Source: a virus. Taken from it: a stretch of 22,123 nucleotides of DNA. Both the position numbers and the translations under genes were made by a program. Location of the stretch: IMG/VR virus record IMGVR_UViG_3300025030_000439, positions 1-22,123 of that record. One strand, given 5' to 3'. Below the pieces are notes generated by a model. The model did not search any database. It saw nothing but the letters and a program-made list of their open reading frames with translations, and had not been told where the DNA came from. Of this stretch, positions 6,278 to 13,395 are shown piece after piece; position 1 is the first letter of the stretch, and the number at the start of each line of letters is the position of its first letter.

Positions 6278-6498
6278 CGCTCTACTCCTTCTGACTCGCT
6301 GAGGCTGAGTTGCCTGTCAGTTCCAAGTGCTGCGTTATAGGCGTCCACCTCCTCGATGGTGCCGAAATGTTGAGCGTAGCCTGTGAGGGGGCTTGTCGCA
6401 TAGACCCAGTATCCCTCACGCACTAGGCGTGTCTCAGGATCACGCCAGCCCTTGCTCTTGAGATAGCCCATTGTGTTTATTGCGTCCTCATGTGTCAT
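6223..6498 (-). CDS. Hypothetical protein (91 aa)
   Basis: A 91-residue protein (MTHEDAINTMGYLKSKGWRD) with GYWVYATSPLTGYAQHFG and IEEVDAYNAALG, then a Ser/Gly-rich tail. The tail is encoded in DNA shared with the start of the next gene (55 bases), which may explain its odd composition. ATG 6498 overlaps the previous stop as ATGA. Unknown function. Confidence 0.7.
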   Translation of the reverse strand: MTHEDAINTMGYLKSKGWRDPETRLVREGYWVYATSPLTGYAQHFGTIEEVDAYNAALGTDRQLSLSESEGVERCMSTSALSGRGTGGSSN

Positions 6499-6821
6499 GC
6501 GTATCGCTCCTCCTCTCTCGCCTGCCGCTGCATCGCTGTGCTGAGCGTATCGATCTGCGATATATCCCAGCCTACGGTCTGTGCCACCTCTCGCAACATC
6601 GCTGCGTTGTGCGCCGCGTTCGTAGCATCCGTCTCGGCCGCCGCGATCTCCGCATCCTCGCGTGCCCGGAACTCCGCATCGAGCGTGCCCAGCGTTGGCA
6701 TGAGCAACCGGTGCGTGATCCTATCCATGCGCTCGATAGTCTCTGCGAGAATCCGCAGGCTGAGCCTGCCGCTCTCGATGTCGCGCGCAACCGCCTCTCG
6801 TGTCCATCTGCTGACTGCCAT
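6495..6821 (-). CDS. First gene of leftward operon, helical hypothetical protein (108 aa)
   Basis: A 108-residue, mostly helical protein (MAVSRWTREAVARDIESGRL) with an Ala-rich charged middle (EDAEIAAAETDATNAAHNAA). A GAGGAGGAG site lies about 5 nt before ATG 6821, and the gene begins some 30 nt after the expected start point of the strong divergent promoter. As promoter-proximal gene it should be the most highly expressed of the operon. No recognisable domain. Confidence 0.75.
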   Translation of the reverse strand: MAVSRWTREAVARDIESGRLSLRILAETIERMDRITHRLLMPTLGTLDAEFRAREDAEIAAAETDATNAAHNAAMLREVAQTVGWDISQIDTLSTAMQRQAREEERYA

Positions 6822-6857
6822 CTCGCTCCTCCTCTCTCGCTGCCGCTTGTCACCCTC

Positions 6858-6886
6858 ACTATACCTGCTGCTGCCGCTGCTGTCAA
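6858..6886 (-). promoter_or_regulatory. Strong sigma70-type promoter of the leftward operon
   Basis: On the minus strand TTGACA (6886-6881) is followed by exactly 17 bases and TATAGT (6863-6858). That is a perfect -35 and a five-of-six -10 match. The predicted start near 6851 leaves a leader of about 30 nt before ATG 6821. Confidence 0.85.
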
Positions 6887-6915
6887 GTGGCTAAGGCGAG
6901 CAATCTCAAACGTGT

Positions 6916-6936
6916 CCAAACAGGGCCAAAAACAGG
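6916..6936. repeat. Short imperfect direct repeat, possible operator
   Basis: CCAAACAGG (6916-6924) and CCAAAAACAGG (6926-6936) sit back to back in the divergent control region, between the two promoters. Two copies of a nonanucleotide in such a place could be repressor half-sites, but the match is short. Confidence 0.3.
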
Positions 6937-6951
6937 CTATTTGCAAGGGGG

Positions 6952-6981
6952 TTGCGCGATGGCGTGCGCTCAGCTTAGGAT
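6952..6981 (+). promoter_or_regulatory. Putative promoter giving a leaderless terminase transcript
   Basis: TTGCGC (6952-6957), an 18-base spacer and TAGGAT (6976-6981). The -10 ends five bases before ATG 6987, and there is no Shine-Dalgarno site, so transcription would start at or within a base of the start codon. Confidence 0.45.
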
Positions 6982-6986
6982 AGCGC

Positions 6987-7463
6987 ATGGTCACCAGGAG
7001 AAACCGCACAGGCGAGTCCAACAGCAGCGTCCGACGCCTCCAAGCCGAGCAGCGCCAGCGTCAGGCATACTACCTCCGGCTGGCGGGGGCGGAGTTTGAC
7101 GACATCGCCCAGCAGCTCGATCTCACACGATCAGGCGCATTCCGGGCCGTTGAGGCATACCGTAAGAAAATCTATCGGGAGGACGCTGACGCGACTAAGG
7201 CGCTCAACCTAGGGCGGCTCAACAGACTCTTGCTCGCTGTGTGGCGCGCTGCGAGCGACCCGCAAAACCCTGACCTCGATTCTATTGACCGCGCGCGCCA
7301 CATCATCGCCGAGATCAATAAGATGCTCGGCCTCTATGAGCCGGTGCGGGTGGACTTGGCCTACATCCGCCGCGAGGCGGAGCGTATCGGCGAGCCTTAC
7401 GGCCTCAGCGCCGATGAGGTGATCGCCGCTGCCGAAGAGCTCGTATCAACGAGAGGTCGCTGA
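6987..7463 (+). CDS. terS: Terminase small subunit (probable)
   Basis: A 158-residue protein at the classical position, first of the rightward packaging operon. A basic N-terminus is followed by a helix-turn-helix (about residues 30-60: LAGAEFDDIAQQLDLTRSGA, then FRAVEAYRKK), then a helical region that would form the oligomerisation core. Small terminase subunits bind the packaging site on phage DNA through such an HTH and pass it to the large subunit. The start is ATG 6987; no ribosome site precedes it and a -10-like element lies five bases upstream, so the mRNA is probably leaderless. Sequence identity of small terminases is always low, so the call leans on position. Confidence 0.7.
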   Translation: MVTRRNRTGESNSSVRRLQAEQRQRQAYYLRLAGAEFDDIAQQLDLTRSGAFRAVEAYRKKIYREDADATKALNLGRLNRLLLAVWRAASDPQNPDLDSIDRARHIIAEINKMLGLYEPVRVDLAYIRREAERIGEPYGLSADEVIAAAEELVSTRGR

Positions 7464-7566
7464 ACCTCCCCTCCCCATGTATGTTACATAAAAAGCGCAG
7501 CCCCGTTTCCGTTGCAAGCATAGGCCCCGCTGTCATCGCGGGTGCGCCATTTGGCGGTAGTATAAC
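7464..7566. other. Intergenic region between terminase small subunit and ParB-like gene
   Basis: The 103 bases hold a small palindrome (ATGTA-TGT-TACAT, 7477-7489), a CCCGC...GCGGG hairpin at about 7526-7542 and a TAGTAT/TATAAC -10-like sequence (7558-7566) touching ATG 7567. No coding frame of note is seen. Confidence 0.5.
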
Positions 7567-8031
7567 ATGCTGCGTCTAGAATGGCGTCGCGCTTCCGAGC
7601 TGACTGAGAATCCCCAAAATTGGAGGCGCCATCCGCGCCAGCAGACGGTCGCCTTGGAGACGGCACTGCGTGAGGTGGGTTGGGCAGGGGCGCTTCTGTA
7701 TAACGAGGTCACGGGCAGGCTTATAGACGGTCATTTGCGCCGTGAGGTCGCTGGCGACGCTGAGGTGCCGGTGCTCATCGGCTCTTGGACTGAGGAGCAG
7801 GAGCGGCTGATATTGGCGAGCCTGGACCCCATAGGCGCGATGGCAGATGCGGACAAGGACGCGCTTTCTGCGCTGCTCGCCTCCATCCCAGCGAGGGACG
7901 CTGACATGCAGCGGCTTCTTGAGGCTGTGGCCCGTGAGTCTCATGTGCCCCTGCCGTATCAGCCTGGCAAAGCGCTCTATTGGTTGGGCGCGATTTTGTT
8001 GACCACCGGTGTGCTCGTCATGCGAGGCTGA
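7567..8031 (+). CDS. ParB/Srx-like nuclease-fold protein
   Basis: A 154-residue protein whose first 75 residues match the ParB N-terminal fold: LTENPQNWRRHPRQQ, ALREVGWAGALLYNE and RLIDGHLRREVA, the last being the conserved GH-x-R box. In phages this domain often accompanies terminases or is fused to a DNA methylase; here no methylase follows, and the protein ends in a hydrophobic helix (LYWLGAILLTTGVLVMRG) that could be a membrane segment or the relic of a lost domain. ATG 7567 is the first codon after an in-frame stop, has no ribosome site, and sits directly behind TATAAC, so it may also be leaderless. Confidence 0.75.
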   Translation: MLRLEWRRASELTENPQNWRRHPRQQTVALETALREVGWAGALLYNEVTGRLIDGHLRREVAGDAEVPVLIGSWTEEQERLILASLDPIGAMADADKDALSALLASIPARDADMQRLLEAVARESHVPLPYQPGKALYWLGAILLTTGVLVMRG

Positions 8032-8034
8032 GTG

Positions 8035-10260
8035 ATGGGCGTCCGAGAGCGCGAGCTGATCCTCGGCCACTTGGAGCTCGCCGCACGGCTGGCGGCCAAC
8101 CGGAAGCAGCGTCCTCTGCAATATGCTACGCCCAGCGCTCTAGCTCAAGTTGACGATTCCCGGTGGCTAGAGCCACCCCACATCAAGGCGCTTGACGCGG
8201 CGCTCCTAGCACTGAGCCAACGTCACATACGGCGCCTCATCGTCGAGATGCCGCCACGGCACGGCAAGAGCTTCATGTGCTCCAAATACTTCCCCGCTTG
8301 GTATCTCTCGCAGCACCCTGAGCAGAATGTCATCCTAGCCTCGTATGAGGCCAATTTCGCCACGCTCTGGGGTAGGCGGGTCCGTGATGTTGTGACGGCG
8401 CACTCAGAGCGTCTTGGATTTGCGCTGCGCGAGGACAGCAAGGCAGCAGGGGCCTGGGAGACGACGCAAGGCGGCGGCATGTTCTGCACCGGTGTCGGCG
8501 GTCCCATGACGGGCCGCGGCGCCAATGTGCTCATCATTGACGATCCCGTGAAAAACCGCGATGAGGCTGAGAGTGTCACCTACCGTGAGCGCACCTGGGA
8601 ATGGTGGCAGTCCACAGCATACACCCGCCTTGAGCCCGATGCGGTCGTCATCGTCATCATGTGTATGACTGGCGATACGCCCGTGCTCATGGCTGATGGC
8701 ACTGAACTCCCATTGCGCGAAATCAAAGTGGGCGACCAGGTGGCAACCTACGATAATGGCAGGCTAGCAACGTCCACAGTGCGAAACCATAGGAGTAATG
8801 GTCCTGATTCTGTCTTTAGAATTACGACGACTTGTGGTAAAATTGTCCATGCAAACGAACGACATCCGTTTCTCGTAGAAGAGAATGGACAACTCAAATG
8901 GATAAGACTGAAAAACTTGACTACAGCGCACAAAATCGTAACCGTAAGGGACAGTGGGGAAAATGGAAGGGAAAGACATGCTCCGTTGAGGGCTGTGAGA
9001 AACCCGTTAGCGCCCGGGGCTATTGCGCTTCGCACTACAGCAAGAAGCAGTGGGCAGATGGGCATCGCCCACCGTCAATCAATCCAGAGTCACGCCGCAG
9101 CGCGCGCCTCAAGCATAGGTACGGAATCACTGCCGCCGATTATGACGCAATGTATGAAGCGCAAGACGGCAAGTGCGCTATCTGCAAACAGCCCCCAGGC
9201 GACAATGTACGCGCGCATTGGGGTGGGAAACTGTGCATCGATCACTGCCACGAAACAAATACCGTTAGGGGACTTTTATGCAATGACTGTAACCTCGCCG
9301 TGGGATATGCCAAGACAGAGGCAACAGCACTTGCCATTGCCGAATATTTTCGACTTTACAACGGCGCAGATTAAAAGCATTGAACCTGCGGGCGTTGAGG
9401 AAGTATTTGACATTCAAATCGAGCGCACAGAGAACTTTATTGCCAACGGCTTAGTAAGCCACAACACCCGCTGGCATTCCGACGACCTTGCGGGCAGGCT
9501 GTTGCGCCAGGTGGACGACGGCGAGCCTTGGGAGGTACTGCGGCTGCCGGCCATCGCTGAGGAGGATGATCCTGTTGGCCGCGCTGAAGGTGAGGCACTG
9601 TGGCCAGAGCGCTACGCTGTGGGCAAGCTTTATGAGCTACGTCGGCGCATTGGTGAGTATTGGTGGGCGAGCCTTTACCAGCAGCGCCCAGCCCCGCGGG
9701 AGGGAGCGCTGTGGAAGTGGGATTGGATCGAGCAGCAACGGGTAGAGGTGCCGCCGCAGCTAGAGCGCATCGTCATTGCTATAGACCCAGCTGGATCGAC
9801 GCGCAAGCATGCGGATCAGACCGGCATCGTGCTTGCTGCCAAGGGTGAGGACCGCCATTACTATGTGATGCGTGCGCTTGGACTGCGTGTGAGCCCGAAT
9901 GCTTGGGCTGAGCGGGCAGCAGCGCTCTATCAGAATTGGCGGGCGGACCGTATCGTGGCGGAAAAGAACTACGGTGGTGAGATGGTTGAGGCGACGCTTC
10001 GGCGTGTGCGGCCGGACTTGCCGATTACGATGGTGCAAGCGAGCCGTGGCAAGGTGCTACGGGCTGAGCCTATCGCAGCGCTCTATGAGCAGGGACGGGT
10101 GCACCATGTTGGGCGCTTTGGCGAACTTGAGGAACAGATGACGAGTTTTCCTGTGAGCAATGAGCATGATGACTTAGTGGATGCACTGGTGTATGCTTTG
10201 ACCGATCTCATGGAGGCGGGAGGCGAGTATGACGACCAAGGATTCGTCGGCGGATACTGA
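8035..10260 (+). CDS. terL: Terminase large subunit containing an intein
   Basis: The 741-codon gene encodes the packaging motor ATPase and nuclease. Walker A is PPRHGKS (residues 73-79) and Walker B is NVLIIDD (164-170). The C-motif TRWHSDDLAG is split from its VIVIM strand by a 268-residue intein (Cys210 to Asn477). After splicing a normal 473-residue terminase results. The RNase H-like nuclease part shows AIDPAGS, AEKNYGG and HDDLVDALVYAL, the three acidic motifs. ATG 8035 is favoured over GTG 8032 because GAGG lies 7 nt upstream. The 3' end overlaps the next gene by 32 bases. Splicing must occur for packaging, since the insertion interrupts the active site. Confidence 0.95.
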   Translation: MGVRERELILGHLELAARLAANRKQRPLQYATPSALAQVDDSRWLEPPHIKALDAALLALSQRHIRRLIVEMPPRHGKSFMCSKYFPAWYLSQHPEQNVILASYEANFATLWGRRVRDVVTAHSERLGFALREDSKAAGAWETTQGGGMFCTGVGGPMTGRGANVLIIDDPVKNRDEAESVTYRERTWEWWQSTAYTRLEPDAVVIVIMCMTGDTPVLMADGTELPLREIKVGDQVATYDNGRLATSTVRNHRSNGPDSVFRITTTCGKIVHANERHPFLVEENGQLKWIRLKNLTTAHKIVTVRDSGENGRERHAPLRAVRNPLAPGAIALRTTARSSGQMGIAHRQSIQSHAAARASSIGTESLPPIMTQCMKRKTASALSANSPQATMYARIGVGNCASITATKQIPLGDFYAMTVTSPWDMPRQRQQHLPLPNIFDFTTAQIKSIEPAGVEEVFDIQIERTENFIANGLVSHNTRWHSDDLAGRLLRQVDDGEPWEVLRLPAIAEEDDPVGRAEGEALWPERYAVGKLYELRRRIGEYWWASLYQQRPAPREGALWKWDWIEQQRVEVPPQLERIVIAIDPAGSTRKHADQTGIVLAAKGEDRHYYVMRALGLRVSPNAWAERAAALYQNWRADRIVAEKNYGGEMVEATLRRVRPDLPITMVQASRGKVLRAEPIAALYEQGRVHHVGRFGELEEQMTSFPVSNEHDDLVDALVYALTDLMEAGGEYDDQGFVGGY
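8662..9465 (+). other. Intein in large terminase, active-looking splicing blocks
   Basis: The 268-residue insertion begins with Cys (CMTGDTPVLMADGTELPL, block A) and ends ENFIANGLVSHN followed by extein Thr, the His-Asn of block G. Block B reads KIVHANERHPFLV (Asn where Thr is usual three residues before His). Block F is VFDIQIERTENF (Glu where His is common). Thus the nucleophile Cys, penultimate His, terminal Asn and +1 Thr are all present. The splicing parts are about 8662-8946 and 9367-9465. The 140-codon middle is not a recognisable in-frame endonuclease: it is Ala/Ser/Arg-rich and reads like the shadow of the HNH gene in another frame. Confidence 0.92.
8898..9374 (+). CDS. HNH endonuclease VII-family gene nested out of frame in the intein
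   Basis: A complete 158-residue protein in the -1 frame relative to terminase. Residues 28-46 form a C-x4-C...C-x2-H knuckle (CSVEGCEKPVSARGYCASH). The catalytic domain follows: YGITAADYDAMYEAQDGKCA, then C93-x2-C96, LCIDHCHETNTVRGLLCNDC and N132. This is the recombination endonuclease VII/HNH signature: four zinc cysteines (93, 96, 128, 131), Asp115-His116 and the final Asn. It starts at ATG 8898 in the last part of the N-splicing domain and stops with TAA 9372-9374 as the C-splicing domain begins. Its ribosome site is weak. It is most likely the homing endonuclease of the intein; expression by internal initiation or by -1 frameshifting is unresolved. Confidence 0.88.
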   Translation: MDKTEKLDYSAQNRNRKGQWGKWKGKTCSVEGCEKPVSARGYCASHYSKKQWADGHRPPSINPESRRSARLKHRYGITAADYDAMYEAQDGKCAICKQPPGDNVRAHWGGKLCIDHCHETNTVRGLLCNDCNLAVGYAKTEATALAIAEYFRLYNGAD

Positions 10261-10453
10261 CGGGCCTCCTGCTGATTGGCTGGATAAGCTCCCAGGTTCG
10301 AATGAGGGCGATGTGTTCGCGGCTGGTGGCTGGGGCTACGTGCCCAGCGCGGACTCGCTTGTGACGTGGGATGCCAACCTGCCACGCCCGAAGCCTGAGA
10401 TGGTGAGAGATGACGATGCCAAGGCATACCGTGAGGGATTCAGGGAGCGGTAA
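10229..10453 (+). CDS. Small protein between terminase and portal (74 aa)
   Basis: A 74-residue acidic, Asp/Pro/Trp-rich protein (MTTKDSSADTDGPPADWLD) with a GGWGYVPSADSLVTWD middle and a helical charged end (DDDAKAYREGFRER). ATG 10229 has GGGAGG 6 nt upstream and lies inside the end of terL. No family recognised; its place suggests a packaging or portal-associated accessory role. Confidence 0.7.
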   Translation: MTTKDSSADTDGPPADWLDKLPGSNEGDVFAAGGWGYVPSADSLVTWDANLPRPKPEMVRDDDAKAYREGFRER

Positions 10454-10455
10454 TC

Positions 10456-11952
10456 TTGGGTATCCTTGATCGCTTCCTCCGTCCCAACGTCGAGCGCCTT
10501 GCCGAGCAGCGCGCTGGCGAGATGGTGCGAGAGTACATGGGCGGCTTCCAGCTCACTGAAGCGGCCTACGACAGCACCTTTGATTTCGAGTTCGGGCAGC
10601 CCTTTGCAGGCAACACGCAAGCATCCCTTGAGGGTATGCCAGTTCCCGACAAGATACGAGAATGGACGCCTGCTGAACGCGAGGAAGTCATACGCCGAGC
10701 GCATTTCCTGTGGGAGCGTAACTCACTTGCCAAGGGTGCCATTCGCGTCATCCGAGGCTTCGTGGTCTCGACAGGACTCTCAATCACCTACCGAAATCCC
10801 AGGGTCAAGGCGATCTTGGAGCAATTCCGTGTAGACAACCGGCGCAAGATTCAGCGCTGGGAACGCCAGTGGTTTGAGCAGTTGCTGCGTGACGGTGAGG
10901 TATTCGTGCGCATCGTCGGTAACGGACAGCAGGGCGAACTTGTCCGCGCCGATGCCGTGACGCTAAAACCGTGGCTTGTCGAATACGTGGAAAGTGCCGA
11001 GGGCAACCGCGACGATGTGGTGGCCTACCATGTGCATCCTGAGACTGGGACAGGGGCCCCTGGCTACCCACAGATCGAATCAGGCAAGCTAGAGCGCATT
11101 GACGCCAGTGAGATCGTGCATGGCTATATCAACACCGTTGGCTACGAGGTGCGTGGTCGCTCTGAACTGTTCGCCATCATGCCGTGGCTACGGGCTTACA
11201 ACGATTGGCTCGCCAACCGCGCCCGTATCAACCGTTACAAGGGCTTTCTCTACCATCTCCAGCTCAAGGACGCGACACAAGGACAGGTGAACGCGAAGCG
11301 GTCTGCATTCAGGCAGCCGCCTGCCCCTGGCTCTGTCTACGTAAGCAGCGACAAGGAAGTGCTGAACGACATGGGCGGCTACGTCGGCGCGGACCGTGCC
11401 GCGGAGGACGGGCGGCAGATCAAGCTCATGGCCCTTATTGGCTTCCCGATTCCCGAATACATGGTGAGCGAAGGTGAGAATGCCAATCTCGCAACCGCTC
11501 GCTCACAGCAACTCCCCGCTCTGCGCTCGTTCTTGGCTTACCAGGACATTTACACGCAGGAGGTATGGCGCCCTGTCTATGAGGCCGTGCTACAGCTCGC
11601 TGGTCTAGACCTTGAGGGCGAGATCGAGGAATATACCGAGGATGAGGAACCGACGGGAAAGATGATCCGCATCTATGAATCCTTCGAGGTGACGGCGCAG
11701 CAGATTGTGGATGACGACCCGAAGGAGTTGGCGGAAGCGCTCACATTGCATCAGCAGAACGGCTGGGCGAGCAAGTCCACCATCGCGGCCAGGGCTGGCT
11801 ACGATTGGCGTGTTGAGGAGGAGAAGATCGATGCGGAGGATCAGGCTGATGCCGCTGCTGTGATGGCGGGCCGTAAGCTGGGCAATGAATTAGTCCCAAG
11901 CATCCCAGGGCGCAATGGGCGAAATGAGCCAGAAGAGGACGAGGAACCATAA
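10456..11952 (+). CDS. Phage portal protein
   Basis: A 498-residue protein forming the dodecameric channel at the capsid vertex. It opens MGILDRFLRPNVERLAEQRA and shows the portal features NSLAKGAIRVIRGFVVSTGL (about 94-113), QWFEQLLRDGEVFVRIVG, GRSELFAIMPWLRAYNDWLA and the helix NANLATARSQQLPALRSFLA, followed by a charged C-terminus. The start is TTG 10456, two bases after the previous stop, with AGGGAG 8 nt upstream; the next ATG (10522) would remove the conserved N-terminus. It is preceded by terL and followed by MuF, the standard head order. Length is ordinary for the family. Confidence 0.92.
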   Translation: MGILDRFLRPNVERLAEQRAGEMVREYMGGFQLTEAAYDSTFDFEFGQPFAGNTQASLEGMPVPDKIREWTPAEREEVIRRAHFLWERNSLAKGAIRVIRGFVVSTGLSITYRNPRVKAILEQFRVDNRRKIQRWERQWFEQLLRDGEVFVRIVGNGQQGELVRADAVTLKPWLVEYVESAEGNRDDVVAYHVHPETGTGAPGYPQIESGKLERIDASEIVHGYINTVGYEVRGRSELFAIMPWLRAYNDWLANRARINRYKGFLYHLQLKDATQGQVNAKRSAFRQPPAPGSVYVSSDKEVLNDMGGYVGADRAAEDGRQIKLMALIGFPIPEYMVSEGENANLATARSQQLPALRSFLAYQDIYTQEVWRPVYEAVLQLAGLDLEGEIEEYTEDEEPTGKMIRIYESFEVTAQQIVDDDPKELAEALTLHQQNGWASKSTIAARAGYDWRVEEEKIDAEDQADAAAVMAGRKLGNELVPSIPGRNGRNEPEEDEEP

Positions 11953-12212
11953 TGGCCCAGCGAGGCAGACCGAGGAGGAACGGCGTGCAACAGGAACAAA
12001 TGCGGGTAGTAGAGGCTGTGACAGCGACGCTGGTGCGAGACAGTTCCTTACTGCGCTGCCCGCGTCTCGGCTGTGGTGCCGTGCGGTTCCATAAGACAGA
12101 CTCCGTGGAGGTGTTCTCAAACGGCACTGAGAGCATCATTGAAACGATCTATCGTTGCATTGAATGTAACAGCACCTATCATCTTGACCAACTGGAGCCA
12201 TCGGGACGCTAA
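11952..12212 (+). CDS. Zinc-ribbon hypothetical protein (86 aa)
   Basis: An 86-residue protein with a basic N-terminus (MAQRGRPRRNGVQQ), a first Cys pair in RCPRLGCGAVRF and a second in YRCIECNSTYHLD, together one zinc ribbon. ATG 11952 overlaps the portal stop (TAATG) with GAGG 7 nt upstream. Small zinc ribbons between portal and MuF genes are common in phages; function unknown. The end overlaps the open frame of the next gene. Confidence 0.8.
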   Translation: MAQRGRPRRNGVQQEQMRVVEAVTATLVRDSSLLRCPRLGCGAVRFHKTDSVEVFSNGTESIIETIYRCIECNSTYHLDQLEPSGR

Positions 12213-13150
12213 CCGAGCAGATCAGCGATCCGCGTCTCGCCCGTCTCCAAGCCTACACCGTCAACCGTATTCGGCGTCTTGAGGATGAGGCGATTCTCCG
12301 TCTACGCGGCTACTACATCGATGCTGCCCGTGAGCTCTCGCGCATCCTCCAAGACACCTTCCTCCGCTTCGGCGCTATGGCATGGAGCATCACTGACGTA
12401 GGTCAACCTCAGCGGCAAGTATTTCTCTTCCAGCAGCTTATTCAGCGGATTGATACGCTGACTAGCCAAATCGCTCTTGATCTGCGAGACGCATTTCAAC
12501 AGAACTATCGAGACTCCTATTACCTGCGTGGCTGGCAACTCTCGCAGTCTCTCCCAATTCAGGTTGCCTTTACGCTACCGCTTCTGCCGGAGCAAGCCGT
12601 TATCGCCGCAATGGTATTCCCTTACGAAGGGGCGCATTTCTTTGACCGGCTGGGCGATGCACGAATCGACTTTATCCGTAAGTTGCGCAACAGCATGACG
12701 GCGAGCCAAGTGCTGGGAGAAGGCATCTATCAAGCGCAGAAGCGGCTCGCAAACGAACTAGGCTGGCCCATAGGGCGCCGCACAAAGGCAGCAGCCATCG
12801 CCAACAAGGGTAACTTCGCGCGGACTGAGATGATAGCGCGAACTGAATTACTGCGGTCGAGTAATCTCGGCGCCGCCGCCGTCGATGCAGCACGAGCTGA
12901 CATCTTGCAGGGCTGGGAATGGGTGACAGCGCGAGATGACAGAGTGTGTCCCATCTGTGGCCCGCTCGATGGGCGCGTATGGCCGATAGGACAAGGGGAG
13001 CGCCCGCCCCGGCACGTTCGCTGTCGTTGCGCGACAATTCCAGTGCGCAAATCCAACCGCGAATTGGGTTTGCCGGAGATCGAGAGCGAGTTCCCGCCGC
13101 GTGAGACGTACGCACAATGGAGGGACAAGCGAAGGCTGCCAGCACTATGA
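12200..13150 (+). CDS. MuF-type phage head morphogenesis protein, start codon uncertain
   Basis: The C-terminus carries the MuF (SPP1 gp7-like) signature: FARTEMIARTELLRSSNLGA, DDRVCPICGPLDGRVWP and PPRHVRCRCATIPV. It is a minor head protein that joins portal and shell and affects early DNA entry. The first ATG is 12377, but the same frame upstream is clearly coding and helical (LTEQISDPRLARLQAYTVNR, then YYIDAARELSRILQDTF) back to a stop at 12185. That 63-codon stretch contains no ATG, GTG or TTG. Candidates are ATC 12200 (GGAG just upstream) or a -1 frameshift out of the preceding gene. Beginning at ATG 12377 would drop this helical domain and has no ribosome site. The exact 5' end is a guess. 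Confidence 0.8.
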   Translation: MGTLTEQISDPRLARLQAYTVNRIRRLEDEAILRLRGYYIDAARELSRILQDTFLRFGAMAWSITDVGQPQRQVFLFQQLIQRIDTLTSQIALDLRDAFQQNYRDSYYLRGWQLSQSLPIQVAFTLPLLPEQAVIAAMVFPYEGAHFFDRLGDARIDFIRKLRNSMTASQVLGEGIYQAQKRLANELGWPIGRRTKAAAIANKGNFARTEMIARTELLRSSNLGAAAVDAARADILQGWEWVTARDDRVCPICGPLDGRVWPIGQGERPPRHVRCRCATIPVRKSNRELGLPEIESEFPPRETYAQWRDKRRLPAL

Positions 13151-13395
13151 AAATCTCCTTCACTTGGCACCATCCTTCAGGTCGATCTGAAACAGAAACC
13201 ATTGTTATGATGGAAGGTGACATCACAGAATTCTTTCAACCAAATGGCACATTGTTCCTTACAGTTCGAGTGCATGGGCGACAAACCCATGAATCCTTGT
13301 TGAAACGACTTATGCGCTTACTTCCTTTACGCCTAGCAGGATTGACGGACCAAGAAGTCAGGAAGATAGAGGCGCTTGCTGATGATAGCCGCTGA
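13147..13395 (+). CDS. Hypothetical protein (82 aa)
   Basis: An 82-residue protein (MKISFTWHHPSGRSETETIV) with two or three strands, then a basic helix (RLMRLLPLRLAGLTDQEVRK). ATG 13147 overlaps the MuF stop as ATGA; a start ten codons earlier (13117) is possible but would sit inside MuF. The DNA is more AT-rich than its neighbours. No family recognised. Confidence 0.7.
   Translation: MKISFTWHHPSGRSETETIVMMEGDITEFFQPNGTLFLTVRVHGRQTHESLLKRLMRLLPLRLAGLTDQEVRKIEALADDSR

Noticed and set aside
8898-9374. HNH frame as a simple sequencing frameshift artefact
   Set aside because: Two compensating errors at both edges would be needed, and the intein frame is open for all 158 codons; still worth read-level confirmation.
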